Under the pieces are notes generated by a model. It was not told the origin of the DNA. It saw only the letters and a program-made list of their open reading frames with translations, and did no database searches. A program made the translations under genes and the position numbers. Positions 23,026 to 32,476 of a DNA stretch of 62,144 nt are shown here, in pieces. Source of the DNA: Hominisplanchenecus_A murintestinalis (GTDB lineage: Bacteria; Bacillota; Clostridia; Lachnospirales; Lachnospiraceae); assembly GCF_943193015.1 (NCBI RefSeq), contig NZ_CALPCM010000016.1:1-62144 (forward strand), read 5' to 3'. Within the stretch, counting starts at the first letter, position 1, and each line of letters begins with the position of its first letter.

Positions 23026-25095
23026 ATGAATGTAAATATTGCGCTGGCAGTCCTTGTATTCTGGCCATTTGTTGGCGGCCTGCTCTGTTATGCGGCTGGT
23101 ACGAAGAATGAGAGATTCCGCGATTACCTGGCGGACTTTGTAGCAGTGTCGGAGTTTGTTCTTGCACTGTTTCTGTTGTCAGGCTCCGGTGCGCCGGGGA
23201 GCTCATGGGTTCCGGAAAGTTTTGATGCTTCGGGCATCTGCGGATTGGGGCTTCATTTTACGCTGGACGGGTTTCGGGCGGTTTATGTAACAGTGGCGGC
23301 TTTTATGTGGATGATGGCGACAGTTCTTTCCAGGGAATACTTTTCACATCATGAAAACAGGAACCGCTTTTATCTGTTCCTGCTTTTGACGCTGGGGGCG
23401 ACCATAGGGGTATTCCTTTCGGCAGATTTGTATACGACTTTTATTTTCTTTGAAATCATGTCCTTTACCTCTTATGTCTGGGTGGCACAGGAGGAAAACG
23501 GGCCGGCTCTGCGCGCGGCGGAAACTTATCTTGCGGTAGCTGTTATCGGCGGTCTGGTAATGCTGATGGGATTGTTTCTTCTGTACCATGCGCTGGGAAC
23601 GCTTACGATTTCGGAACTGCTTCCCGCAGCAGCAGCTTGTGCGGATAGACGTCTGCTCTATACAGCGGGCATATGTGCGCTGGTGGGATTCGGAGCTAAA
23701 GCGGGTGCATTTCCCCTGCATATCTGGCTTCCGAAGGCGCATCCGGTGGCTCCGGCTCCGGCTTCTGCACTCCTGTCGGGTATCCTGACAAAGACGGGTA
23801 TTTTCGGAATCCTGGTTATCAGCAGTAATCTGTTCCTTCATGATGCCGCATGGGGCGCATTGATTCTGACGGTGGGAGTATTGACGATGTTTGGCGGTGC
23901 GCTTTTGGCAGTATTTTCTGTGGATCTGAAACGTACACTGGCATGTTCTTCGATGTCTCAGATAGGATTTATCCTGGTGGGCGTCGGGATGCAGGGGATG
24001 CTGGGGGAGGAAAATGCCCTGGCGGTACATGGAACGCTGCTCCATATGGTAAACCATTCGTTGATTAAGCTGGTGCTCTTTTTGGCGGCAGGAGTGATTT
24101 TCATGAATGCCCATGCACTGGATTTGAATGAAATCCGCGGGTTTGGAAAGAAGAAGCCTCTCTTGAAAGGGATTTTTCTGATAGGTGCGCTGGCGATAGC
24201 GGGTATCCCGCTGTTTGGCGGTTATATCAGCAAGACGCTGCTTCATGAGAGCATCGTGGAGTTTGGCGGCGGCAGCCTGATGCGGGCTGTGGAATATATT
24301 TTCCTATTCAGCGGCGGTCTGACTGTGGCTTATATGACAAAACTGTTCGTTGCTATTTTCATGGAGGAAAATGCAGATAAAAAGGTTCAGAAGAAGTTTG
24401 ACGGTATAAAGGTTTATATGAGTGCGGAAAGCATCTTTGCGTTGGGAGGAAGCGCTTTGGTTCTGCTGGTATGGGGGCTGTTTCCCCACACAATTATGGA
24501 CAGGGCGGCAGAGCTTGGGCAGGGACTGATGCATCTGGAGGAAAGCGGACACACCGTTTCTTATTTCAGCTTGACAAACTTATCCGGGGCATTGATTTCT
24601 ATTAGCATCGGGGTTGTCGTGTATGTTTTGGTGATTCGGAAACTCCTTATGAGAAAAGGCAAAGCAGGAGAACGGGAATATATTAACGCGTGGCCTGCGT
24701 GGATGGATATGGAAAATTTGATTTACCGTCCGTTGCTGCTTGGCTTCCTGCCTTTTGTGAGCAGGCTAATCTGCAGGGTGTTTGACAGTTTTTTGGATAC
24801 GCTCGCAGTTCTTCTCCGAAAGACCTTCTACCGGGACAGCCCTCTGCCGCATGAGCTGCCGGAGGGGAACGGACTGACGCTTATAGCGGGGCGCGTGATG
24901 AACTTTTGGCGCCGCTTGGGCAATCGTATCCATCATCGGGACGGCAGCGGGGATAAAGACTATGTTCATGTGCTGGCTATGAAATATGAAGAATTCATGG
25001 AATCGAACCGGATTATTGAGAGGAGTTTGTCTTTTGGACTGCTGTTGTTTTGCATTGGGCTGAGCCTTACGCTGATTTATATTATTTTGTGGTAA
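23026..25095 (+). CDS. Proton-conducting antiporter subunit 4 (NuoL/HyfB-like, long)
   Basis: 689 residues: a 14-helix core with Glu143 (FFEIMS), Lys225 (FGAKAGAFPLHIWLPKAHPV) and Lys256 (ILTKTG), plus a C-terminal extension of about 180 residues with a further helix (ISISIGVVVYVLVI), a long amphipathic stretch and a final membrane anchor (GLLLFCIGLSLTLIYIILW). The extension resembles the lateral-helix tails of NuoL/HyfB-type subunits. Last gene of the operon. Confidence 0.9.
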   Translation: MNVNIALAVLVFWPFVGGLLCYAAGTKNERFRDYLADFVAVSEFVLALFLLSGSGAPGSSWVPESFDASGICGLGLHFTLDGFRAVYVTVAAFMWMMATVLSREYFSHHENRNRFYLFLLLTLGATIGVFLSADLYTTFIFFEIMSFTSYVWVAQEENGPALRAAETYLAVAVIGGLVMLMGLFLLYHALGTLTISELLPAAAACADRRLLYTAGICALVGFGAKAGAFPLHIWLPKAHPVAPAPASALLSGILTKTGIFGILVISSNLFLHDAAWGALILTVGVLTMFGGALLAVFSVDLKRTLACSSMSQIGFILVGVGMQGMLGEENALAVHGTLLHMVNHSLIKLVLFLAAGVIFMNAHALDLNEIRGFGKKKPLLKGIFLIGALAIAGIPLFGGYISKTLLHESIVEFGGGSLMRAVEYIFLFSGGLTVAYMTKLFVAIFMEENADKKVQKKFDGIKVYMSAESIFALGGSALVLLVWGLFPHTIMDRAAELGQGLMHLEESGHTVSYFSLTNLSGALISISIGVVVYVLVIRKLLMRKGKAGEREYINAWPAWMDMENLIYRPLLLGFLPFVSRLICRVFDSFLDTLAVLLRKTFYRDSPLPHELPEGNGLTLIAGRVMNFWRRLGNRIHHRDGSGDKDYVHVLAMKYEEFMESNRIIERSLSFGLLLFCIGLSLTLIYIILW

Positions 25096-25098
25096 ACA

Positions 25099-25137
25099 AA
25101 ATCCCCAGGGCGGCTGCCCCGGGGATTTGTTTATATT
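25099..25137 (+). terminator. Terminator of the antiporter operon
   Basis: AAATCCCC (25099-25106) with GGGGATTT (25121-25128) and an inner GGG/CCC, followed by GTTTATATTTTT. It also faces the convergent DUF6440 gene. Confidence 0.75.
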
Positions 25138-25138
25138 T

Positions 25139-25333
25139 TTATATAGAATCTTTACCATCAACAGATGTAATAATGGGTTTTCCGTCCTTATCAACTAGAA
25201 CAGCCACACCGCACCCGCTGGTCATATTGGACGAAAGCAGCAAATAATTTACTCCTGTTTCTGTATCGACAATAATCTTGCGGACGTTGGATATGCCCTG
25301 TGAATAGGTTTCAATAAATCTTTCTTTTGCCAT
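25139..25333 (-). CDS. DUF6440 family protein
   Basis: 64 residues, soluble. Pattern KIIVDTETGVNYLLL, then GVAVLVDKDGKPIIT, as in DUF6440 proteins common in Clostridia, which appear to be a small beta-rich fold of unknown function. GGAG precedes the ATG on the minus strand. Confidence 0.75.
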   Translation of the reverse strand: MAKERFIETYSQGISNVRKIIVDTETGVNYLLLSSNMTSGCGVAVLVDKDGKPIITSVDGKDSI

Positions 25334-25415
25334 ATTCGTTTTCTCCTTTCAAATGATGTCTCCATTATAGTATCTTTTTTCTGAGATGTAAAATATTTTA
25401 TGCAAAAATATCTGA

Positions 25416-25790
25416 TTATGGCAATAAAGCCCGCGGACTTGGTGATATTATCTTTTTGTAGCTTCCGGCGAAATTGCCGTTGAAAATCGTTAATATACTA
25501 CCCTTGAGGGAAAAACGGCAAATGTAAGAAGTTTGTTTTGTTTTCGAGCCGGAATCGGGAGTGAGTTTTAATTTATGATCGGAAACAAGTGCATAATCGC
25601 CGTGGTTTTTTCCGTGGCTGTAGCGGCTGCCTTTATAAAACGTAAGTACAGGTGAAGCAGACTGGCTGCGGCACCATGTCCCGGCAAGCATGTTTTTTTC
25701 TGTCTGCCATGAACTGCATCCGGTACAGAGCGGAAATAATATAAGTAATAATATAAAAGATTTTGTAAGCTTTTTCATCTGTTGTTTCAT
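25416..25790 (-). CDS. Small lipoprotein, lipocalin-like
   Basis: 124 residues with a lipoprotein signal peptide: charged MKQQMKK, hydrophobic FILLLILFPL, and Cys at the end of LCTGC (a slightly non-standard lipobox with Cys at -3). The mature part (LAGTWCRSQSASPVLTFYKG, then HKLKLTPDSGSK and ICRFSLKGSILTI) resembles short DUF5640 or lipocalin-like secreted domains. An in-frame ATG at 25778 is an alternative start. Function unknown. Confidence 0.65.
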   Translation of the reverse strand: MKQQMKKLTKSFILLLILFPLCTGCSSWQTEKNMLAGTWCRSQSASPVLTFYKGSRYSHGKNHGDYALVSDHKLKLTPDSGSKTKQTSYICRFSLKGSILTIFNGNFAGSYKKIISPSPRALLP

Positions 25791-25897
25791 TCCTTATGGC
25801 AAATTTAATGTGTATATTTCCCATTATAAAGTTTTGCGCCGGTATTTTCAGTGTTTGTATGTATTAAATATGTAAAATTTTTTATTTAGTGATTCTC

Positions 25898-25926
25898 TTG
25901 TTTTGTGAAACGTTTTATGATAGAAT
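25898..25926 (+). promoter_or_regulatory. Promoter of the O-antigen-ligase-like operon
   Basis: TTGTTT (25898-25903), 17 bases, TAGAAT (25921-25926). The leader to the chosen start at 26033 is about 100 nt. Confidence 0.55.
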
Positions 25927-26032
25927 CTGCCTGAGTTGTATATGTTCTTACCGGGAGAACAGGGCAAGACGCCGGTTGGAGCGTGAAAGAAGCAGGAAAG
26001 GCGTCCGGTGGGCGGAAGAAGGAAAGGTTGCC

Positions 26033-27859
26033 ATGCGAAGAGGGAAAGAGAGAGGGATGAGGTGGGATTTACTGCCGCTTATCGCGCTGTTTGTCTTACT
26101 GCCGCTGGTTGTAAGGATGCAGCTGATGGATAATCTCCTGAAGGAACATCCGTGGTTTCCGGGAGATGGGCAGAGAGGAGACTTTTTTCTGTACTGGAAA
26201 AGCCGTTTCCTGCAAGTTCTGGCGGTATGGATGCTGCTCGTTCTTGCCGACCGCAGGCTGATCCGGAGAAAAGTGAGTGGCGGCGGAAAGCGGTTCCTTC
26301 CATTGGCGGGGTATGGCCTGCTGGCAGTCTTGTCTACGGTGTTTTCAGTGGACAGGGAACTCAGCGTCTACGGTATGGCAGATCAGTGTGAAACGATAGG
26401 GACGCTGCTGTGTTATCCGCTCGCGGCTTATTATGGTTACTGTGTGGTAGAAGATGAAAAGGATGTAAAAATTGCCGTTGCCGCGCTTGCCGCCGGAGGG
26501 GCGCTGCAGTGCCTGCTGGGAATCAGCCAGATTCTGGGGCATAGCTTTTGGGAGACGGCGGCCGGCAGGGCGCTGATTATCCCGGAAGGGATTGACGCGG
26601 GGCAGGTAATCTTTAATTTCGCACAGGAAGAAATGCACAGTGTATATATGGCTTTGTACAACCCGAATTATGCGGGAGTTTATATTGTACTGCTTTTACC
26701 GGTGTTTATCGCGTTTTTCTTTTTGGCGGAAAAGAAAATATGGAAAGTTTTTGGGGCGGTGTTTTCGGCGTTGTTTTTGTGGTGTCTGATAGAAACCGGG
26801 TCAAAGACGGGACTGGGCATTGTGCTTCTTGGCGGCTTGGCCGCATCATTCTTTGCCGGGACGTCCCTGAAAAAGCGGCTGCTCTGCCTGGGGGCGGCTT
26901 TCTGCGGTGTGATTCTCGTAATGACAGGATATGATTTTCTGACGGGGCATAAAGTATCGCGCTATTTTACGGAAGCGTTCCGGGAGAGGGAAGCCGCGTA
27001 CCTTCTGGAAAATATCCGGACAGAAAAGGAATACGTCAATATCCGCTTCGGCGGCGAGGAACTGTATTTCAGGCTGGACGACGACGGGAATGTGCTTCTG
27101 GAGGACGGCAAAGGAGAGCGCATGGAGAAAAAAGAGCCGTCAGAGGAAGGGATTTATCCGGCAAATGGAACGGATGATCCTATGCGCTTTCATGCGGAAA
27201 CACGAAACGGCGTCCCGTATCTCGTAACGGAGTATCAGGGGATTGCGTGGTATTTTACAGACAGGACGGAGGATGGCGGATACGCTTATATTACGCCATA
27301 CGGAAAGGCTGACGGCATCACAGAGGCAAAGAGCGCATTTCCGGCGCAGTGGGACTCTCTGTTTACTTACCGAGGATATATCTGGGGACGGACTATCCCT
27401 CTTCTGGGAAAGTCCCTCTTCTGGGGAAGCGGGCCGAATACCTTTGCCGTAGTATTTCCGCAGAATGATTACCTTACCCGGGCAAAATTAAAAGAAGGAT
27501 TTTTCCGCGAAATCCTCACGAAACCCCACAATATGTACCTGCAGGCGGCGCTTGAGACAGGGGTGGCGTCGCTTTTGCTCCTTCTGGCTTTCTGGGGAAG
27601 ATACCTAATAGAATCTTTCAGGTTATACAGAAAGAAAGAAGGGAGGGATGGCGTCGGTCTGACAGGGCTTGCCATTTTTGCAGGGACAGCAGGCTATCTG
27701 CTGGCAGGGATTACAAACGATTCCATCGTAGCGGCCGCTCCCATATTCTGGGGAATGGCAGGCGTGGGGATGGCGGTAAATCAGCTGGTTCAGCCGAAGC
27801 AAACAGCGAGCAGGCAAATCAGCGGCATAGATAAGAGAAAGAGGAGGAGAAAAGAATGA
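26033..27859 (+). CDS. O-antigen ligase / Wzy-type polymerase family membrane protein
   Basis: 608 residues from the ATG at 26033 (GGAAAGG upstream); a longer frame from 25889 begins inside the promoter. About ten membrane helices surround a large outer loop (about residues 300-480), as in WaaL and Wzy glycan ligases or polymerases. NPNYAGVYIVLLLPVF and the GSGPNTFAVVFP and KPHNMYLQ segments correspond to conserved parts of the family. No sugar nucleotide or glycosyltransferase genes are nearby. The stop overlaps the next start (ATGA), so it is translationally coupled to the surface protein. Confidence 0.82.
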   Translation: MRRGKERGMRWDLLPLIALFVLLPLVVRMQLMDNLLKEHPWFPGDGQRGDFFLYWKSRFLQVLAVWMLLVLADRRLIRRKVSGGGKRFLPLAGYGLLAVLSTVFSVDRELSVYGMADQCETIGTLLCYPLAAYYGYCVVEDEKDVKIAVAALAAGGALQCLLGISQILGHSFWETAAGRALIIPEGIDAGQVIFNFAQEEMHSVYMALYNPNYAGVYIVLLLPVFIAFFFLAEKKIWKVFGAVFSALFLWCLIETGSKTGLGIVLLGGLAASFFAGTSLKKRLLCLGAAFCGVILVMTGYDFLTGHKVSRYFTEAFREREAAYLLENIRTEKEYVNIRFGGEELYFRLDDDGNVLLEDGKGERMEKKEPSEEGIYPANGTDDPMRFHAETRNGVPYLVTEYQGIAWYFTDRTEDGGYAYITPYGKADGITEAKSAFPAQWDSLFTYRGYIWGRTIPLLGKSLFWGSGPNTFAVVFPQNDYLTRAKLKEGFFREILTKPHNMYLQAALETGVASLLLLLAFWGRYLIESFRLYRKKEGRDGVGLTGLAIFAGTAGYLLAGITNDSIVAAAPIFWGMAGVGMAVNQLVQPKQTASRQISGIDKRKRRRKE

Positions 27860-30480
27860 GAAGAAGTTTACTCAACATGAAACGCCGTGTGGCGCTGTCG
27901 ATGGCAGTTGTCATGGCAGCGACGCTGCTTCCGGCGGCGTCTCCAAAGCCATACAGAGCCAAGGCGGCGGAAACGGAGCTGTCGAATCCGGTTATTGTGG
28001 AAGACGATTTTACAGGCGAGCGGACGGTAGCCTGGGACAGCGTGTATTTTGGAAGCTATCCGCAGGCGGAGGTGATACCGGGGGGCGTGGAATATACCGC
28101 TCTGGACAGCAGCCTGCTCCGCGATGGGGACGTTATCGTATCGGATGATGTGTATGCCGCCCTGCAGAGCGCGGAAGGGTGGGACGCCAACAATGATCTT
28201 ACCCTGGATGGCGTAAAATACCGGAGGATGAAGAAAGAGGGCGCCACAGTTGCAGTCGAGAGTTCCCAGGATGATTCTCAATGGTCAGACGGCAATTCTT
28301 ATCATTATTTTAAGTATGAGCCAATCAAATGGCGGGTGCTGCACACGGACGGAGAACAGGCGCTGTTGCTGGCGGATACTGCGCTGGACGCTCAGAAGTA
28401 CCATACGGTACTTGAAGAGGTCACCTGGGAGACAAGTACGGTGCGGAGCTGGCTGAACGGTTATGGTGCGGGGAGTAACAAGCAGTCCGTAGATTATAGC
28501 CAGAAGAACTTTATCGGCAGCGCCTTTATTGCTTCCGAACAGGCGGCAATCGTAAATTCATCCCTGGAAAATGCCGACAACATAGAAAATGGAACAAGCG
28601 GAGGAAACAATACCACGGACAAAATATTCCTGCTCTCCGAGTCGGATGTGTGGAATACGGATAAGGCGAAATCTTATGGATTTGTAAAGGATAGATATAG
28701 CGATGAATCCCGCTTCTGTAAGGGCAGCACCTATGCAAAGGCGATGGGAATGTGGAGTAATATTAGTGAAGATTACGCTGAGAACGGCGAGTGGCGGCTG
28801 CGCTCGCCGGGCCTTAAGTCAGACTATGCTATATACGTCAGGTACAACGGTTGGGTCCACATTAATGGCGACGGTGTCGACAACGATCTTGACGGCATTC
28901 GTCCGGCTTTGAATCTTAATCTTTCATCCCCTAATCTCTACACCTATGCGGGAAAAGTGTATTCGCAGGAGAAACAGGTAGAAGAGATTACGGGAAGTAT
29001 TGATGACGTCGGCGTTCATACGGTTTTAGCAGAGTACGATAAAGAAACATGGTATACCTTTTCACCGCGAAAGACAGGATTTTATCTGGTAGAATATGAA
29101 GACGGTGAATGGCCCTGGCGTCTGGATGTATATCAGGACGAATGGCTGCTCGCCCGGAGTAGCGTTTACAGGGGGCTTTACGAACTGGAGCAGGGGCACA
29201 CGTATTACCTGGGAGTCTGGGGCGATGGAGAGAATAACGAAAGGAGTGTGAAGGTTTTAGGGATAGAGGTTCCTAAAGTGTCGATAGACGCCCCGGTTTC
29301 CGAAAGGTTTTTCACGTTTACAGTGCCGGAAGACGGGTATTATACGGTGAACAGAGAACAGGATTCCTTCGGGATTTACAGAAAAAGCGATTATGAAGAG
29401 ATTTTCTATACAGAAGGGATTGAGAGGGGTAGCTATGCCGCATGGCGTTTCTGGCTGGAAAAGGATACGGAATATTTCGTGGCGCTGACGGGCGAGACCG
29501 AAACGCCGACCCGGATAGCAAAGACGAACCGCTATGAATATTATGAGTACGAGCAGTGCCAGTCGTTCCTCGCGTCCGGGGGAAGCATTAACTATGTGCC
29601 GGATGAAACAGGGAAAGGCGGCTCCTGGGAGTTCAATACGGACGGCTTCAAGAACCCGGAAGATACATGGACGCCCGCCGAGCACCTTCATTACCACTAT
29701 GAGCCGGAAGGCGTGCCTTACCAGTTTGCCTACGACGCATTCAAACAGGCGGAGGATATGTACCGCCCGCTGGAGCAGCTGTATATCGCAAAGCCGGGAA
29801 ATATCTTTTCCCCGGTCGCGCCGACAGATTTGACGACAGGCGGAGACGCCCTGATGGTGGCGAAATTTAAAGAAACCGGCGAGACTCCGACCCCGCCCGG
29901 CCAGCCGGATAAGAAACCTTCGCAGGACACAGATAAAAAGCCGCCGGAAACACCAGTGGCAGTAAAACCTTCCGGCATACGGATAAACTATACAAAAATC
30001 AAGATGCAAAAAGGGACAAAGTTTAAGTGGTTAGAAGCATCCGTGCTGCCGCAGAACGCTTCAGACCAGACGCTGGCCTGGGAATCTTCCAATCCCAAAG
30101 TGGCGTCCGTAGACGGAAAAGGCGTGATAAAAGCCAAAAAGGCAGGAAAAGCGCGTATCACAGTCTCCACGGCAAACGGAATCAGGAAGAATATTAACGT
30201 ACAAGTTGTTAATAAAAAAATTACCGTGGCGAAAATCACGTTAAGCCAGAAGAAAGCCACGGTGAAAAAAGGCAGGAAGCTGAAACTGCGCGCGGGAATA
30301 GCGCCTGTAAACGCGGCAAATAAAAAACTCACTTGGAAATCCTCGAACCCTAAAGTGGCGTCCGTCAACAGTAAAGGAGTCGTCACAGCGAAGAAACCGG
30401 GAAAGGTGAAGATTACCTGCACCGCGAAAGATAAGAGCCGCAAGAAAGCGGTGTGCGTTGTCAACGTTAAGAAAAAGTAG
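27856..30480 (+). CDS. Secreted DUF6273 / Ig-like (BIG2) surface protein
   Basis: 874 residues. Signal peptide at 1-38 (MKRRVALSMAVVMAATLLPA, then AKA). DUF6273 at about 60-360: VYFGSYPQ, EPIKWRVLHTDGEQALLLAD, ENGEWRLRSPG and IRPALNLNL are its typical segments. A middle beta-rich region (about 390-560) looks like a pre-peptidase-type module, followed by a Pro-rich linker (TPPGQPDKKPSQDTD) and two Lys-rich bacterial Ig-like repeats to the end. No LPXTG or SLH anchor. Probably exported and retained through the basic Ig repeats. Co-translation with the ligase-like gene is unusual. Confidence 0.85.
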   Translation: MRRSLLNMKRRVALSMAVVMAATLLPAASPKPYRAKAAETELSNPVIVEDDFTGERTVAWDSVYFGSYPQAEVIPGGVEYTALDSSLLRDGDVIVSDDVYAALQSAEGWDANNDLTLDGVKYRRMKKEGATVAVESSQDDSQWSDGNSYHYFKYEPIKWRVLHTDGEQALLLADTALDAQKYHTVLEEVTWETSTVRSWLNGYGAGSNKQSVDYSQKNFIGSAFIASEQAAIVNSSLENADNIENGTSGGNNTTDKIFLLSESDVWNTDKAKSYGFVKDRYSDESRFCKGSTYAKAMGMWSNISEDYAENGEWRLRSPGLKSDYAIYVRYNGWVHINGDGVDNDLDGIRPALNLNLSSPNLYTYAGKVYSQEKQVEEITGSIDDVGVHTVLAEYDKETWYTFSPRKTGFYLVEYEDGEWPWRLDVYQDEWLLARSSVYRGLYELEQGHTYYLGVWGDGENNERSVKVLGIEVPKVSIDAPVSERFFTFTVPEDGYYTVNREQDSFGIYRKSDYEEIFYTEGIERGSYAAWRFWLEKDTEYFVALTGETETPTRIAKTNRYEYYEYEQCQSFLASGGSINYVPDETGKGGSWEFNTDGFKNPEDTWTPAEHLHYHYEPEGVPYQFAYDAFKQAEDMYRPLEQLYIAKPGNIFSPVAPTDLTTGGDALMVAKFKETGETPTPPGQPDKKPSQDTDKKPPETPVAVKPSGIRINYTKIKMQKGTKFKWLEASVLPQNASDQTLAWESSNPKVASVDGKGVIKAKKAGKARITVSTANGIRKNINVQVVNKKITVAKITLSQKKATVKKGRKLKLRAGIAPVNAANKKLTWKSSNPKVASVNSKGVVTAKKPGKVKITCTAKDKSRKKAVCVVNVKKK

Positions 30481-30556
30481 TTTTCAGACGTATATGCTTA
30501 AGGCAGCATCCCGGCATTTGGTTCCATTATTAAAAGAAGTAACATCTTTCCGCATC

Positions 30557-30585
30557 TTGACATTTTCCGGATTTTGAAATAGACT
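30557..30585 (+). promoter_or_regulatory. Promoter of proS
   Basis: TTGACA (30557-30562), 17 bases, TAGACT (30580-30585), leading into the T-box RNA. Confidence 0.65.
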
Positions 30586-30591
30586 ATCTGG

Positions 30592-30888
30592 GAAAGGAAA
30601 CATGGCGAAGAAGAGGAATAGTACATCTGCCGAATCCCCCAGAGAGGAAATCGTTGGTGAGAGATTTCTGCCGGAAGCTGATGGAACCGGCCTTGGAGCC
30701 CCATGTGAAAATACTTCCGGTATTACGGTTTGTATAACAGGAAGCGTCGTGGGAGTATTGAAGCGTGGCGTCTGGCCGGCGTTAACGGCAAAAGAGAGAG
30801 CGGCCGGAGCAGGCAGCTAATGAGGGTGGTACCGCCGATGACTTTACGGTCTCGGTCCCTTTGCAAAAGCATAGGGGCTGAGGCCTTT
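30592..30888 (+). promoter_or_regulatory. T-box riboswitch (proline)
   Basis: The hallmark T-box GAGGGTGGTACCGCC is at 30822-30836. It is followed by a 13-pair terminator stem, GGTCTCGGTCCCT (30848-30860) with AGGGGCTGAGGCC (30873-30885), then TTT. Upstream are Stem-I-like elements including GGTGAGAG near 30655. Uncharged tRNA would stabilise the antiterminator and allow proS expression. Specificity for tRNA-Pro is inferred from the gene; I could not fix the specifier codon with certainty. Confidence 0.85.
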
Positions 30889-30927
30889 GTGCATATCAGG
30901 ATAATGAAAGGAAGAGGAGAGAAGAAG

Positions 30928-32367
30928 ATGGCAAACGACAAAAAACTTGTAGAAGCGATTACTTCTATGGAAGAAGATTTCGCCCAGTGGTATACGGATG
31001 TGGTGAAGAAGGCAGAGCTGATTGACTACACGAGCGTAAAAGGATGTATGGTAATCAAACCCGCAGGCTATGCAATCTGGGAAAATATCCAAAATGAGCT
31101 TGACAGGAGATTTAAGGAAACGGGAGTGCAGAATGTATACCTTCCTATGTTTATTCCGGAGAGCCTGCTTCAAAAGGAGAAGGATCATGTGGAAGGCTTT
31201 GCGCCTGAGGTGGCGTGGGTGACTCACGGCGGGCTGGAGCCTTTGCAGGAGCGTCTTTGTGTAAGGCCGACTTCGGAGACGCTGTTCTGTGACTTTTATG
31301 CAAATGATGTGCATTCCTACAGGGATTTGCCGAAGGTATATAATCAGTGGTGTTCCGTGGTGCGCTGGGAAAAGACGACACGTCCGTTCTTGCGTTCCAG
31401 GGAATTCTTGTGGCAGGAGGGACATACGGCGCATGCAACTGCAGAGGAAGCAGAGGAGAGAACGATCCAGATGCTGAACGTGTATGCAGGTTTCTGTGAA
31501 GAGGTACTTGCGATTCCGGTAATCAAGGGAAGGAAAACGGATAAAGAAAAGTTTGCGGGAGCAGAGGCTACCTATACAATCGAGTCTTTGATGCATGACG
31601 GCAAAGCTCTTCAGTCGGGAACCAGCCACAATTTTGGGGATGGGTTTGCAAAGGCGTTTGGCATCCAGTATGCAGATAAAGATAATAAATTAAAATATGT
31701 CCATCAGACTTCCTGGGGAATGACGACCCGGATGATCGGGGCGATTATCATGGTGCATGGCGACAACAGCGGCCTGGTGCTTCCGCCAAGGATTGCGCCT
31801 GTGCAGGTAGTCGTTATCCCTATCCAGCAGAAAAAGGAAGGTGTGCTTGAGAAGGCAAACGAGGTTGCGGATGCTTTGAGTGCGGCAGGAATCCGCACCA
31901 GGCTGGACGATTCCGACAAGAGTCCGGGATGGAAATTTTCAGAGCAGGAAATGAGAGGATTCCCATTGCGTGTGGAACTGGGGCCAAAAGATATCGCAGC
32001 AGGCCAGGCAGTGCTTGTGCGCCGTGACACCCGTGAGAAGATGACTGTGCAGATAGAAGAACTGGCGGTAAAGACAGAGGAGCTTCTGGAGACGATACAG
32101 AGGGAAATGCTGGAGAGGGCGCGGGCGCACAGGGATGCCCATACGTACACAGCGAAGAATCTGGAAGAGATGAAAGATATAGCAGAAAATAAGCCGGGAT
32201 TCATCAAAGCTATGTGGTGCGGCTGTCAGGAGTGTGAGGACGCCATGAAGGAAGAGGTTGGAGTGACTTCACGCTGTATTCCTTTTGAGCAGGAGGAAAT
32301 TGAGGATACTTGTGTATATTGCGGAAAACCGGCTAAGAAAATGGTGTACTGGGGCAAGGCATATTGA
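30928..32367 (+). CDS. proS: Prolyl-tRNA synthetase (ProS type 3)
   Basis: 479 residues from the ATG at 30928 (GGAGAG upstream); longer frames start within the T-box. Class II synthetase of the short, archaeal/eukaryal-like form. Motif 1 region VYLPMFIPESLLQ; motif 2 RPTSETLFCDFYANDV and RWEKTTRPFLRSREFLWQEG; anticodon-binding domain around PVQVVVIPI; C-terminal zinc-binding-like domain with Cys in MWCGCQECE and TCVYCGKPAKK, ending in Tyr. Charges tRNA-Pro. The upstream T-box adjusts expression to proline supply, and a trans-editing protein gene follows. Confidence 0.97.
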   Translation: MANDKKLVEAITSMEEDFAQWYTDVVKKAELIDYTSVKGCMVIKPAGYAIWENIQNELDRRFKETGVQNVYLPMFIPESLLQKEKDHVEGFAPEVAWVTHGGLEPLQERLCVRPTSETLFCDFYANDVHSYRDLPKVYNQWCSVVRWEKTTRPFLRSREFLWQEGHTAHATAEEAEERTIQMLNVYAGFCEEVLAIPVIKGRKTDKEKFAGAEATYTIESLMHDGKALQSGTSHNFGDGFAKAFGIQYADKDNKLKYVHQTSWGMTTRMIGAIIMVHGDNSGLVLPPRIAPVQVVVIPIQQKKEGVLEKANEVADALSAAGIRTRLDDSDKSPGWKFSEQEMRGFPLRVELGPKDIAAGQAVLVRRDTREKMTVQIEELAVKTEELLETIQREMLERARAHRDAHTYTAKNLEEMKDIAENKPGFIKAMWCGCQECEDAMKEEVGVTSRCIPFEQEEIEDTCVYCGKPAKKMVYWGKAY

Positions 32368-32408
32368 TTTTGATAAATTAAGCAGTTAGGCTTGCTGAAA
32401 AAATGAAG

Positions 32409-32456
32409 AATCTGCCGCCGGATTCCTGAAATACGGAAACCCGACGGCAGGTTTTC
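32409..32456 (+). terminator. Terminator after proS
   Basis: Stem AATCTGCCG/CGGCAGGTT with inner CGG/CCG and TCC/GGA pairs and a TTTTCT tail. Confidence 0.7.
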
Positions 32457-32476
32457 TAATGGAGGGAATAGATATT

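Noticed and set aside
30602..30820. 72-codon frame upstream of proS
   Set aside because: It lies wholly inside the T-box leader RNA.
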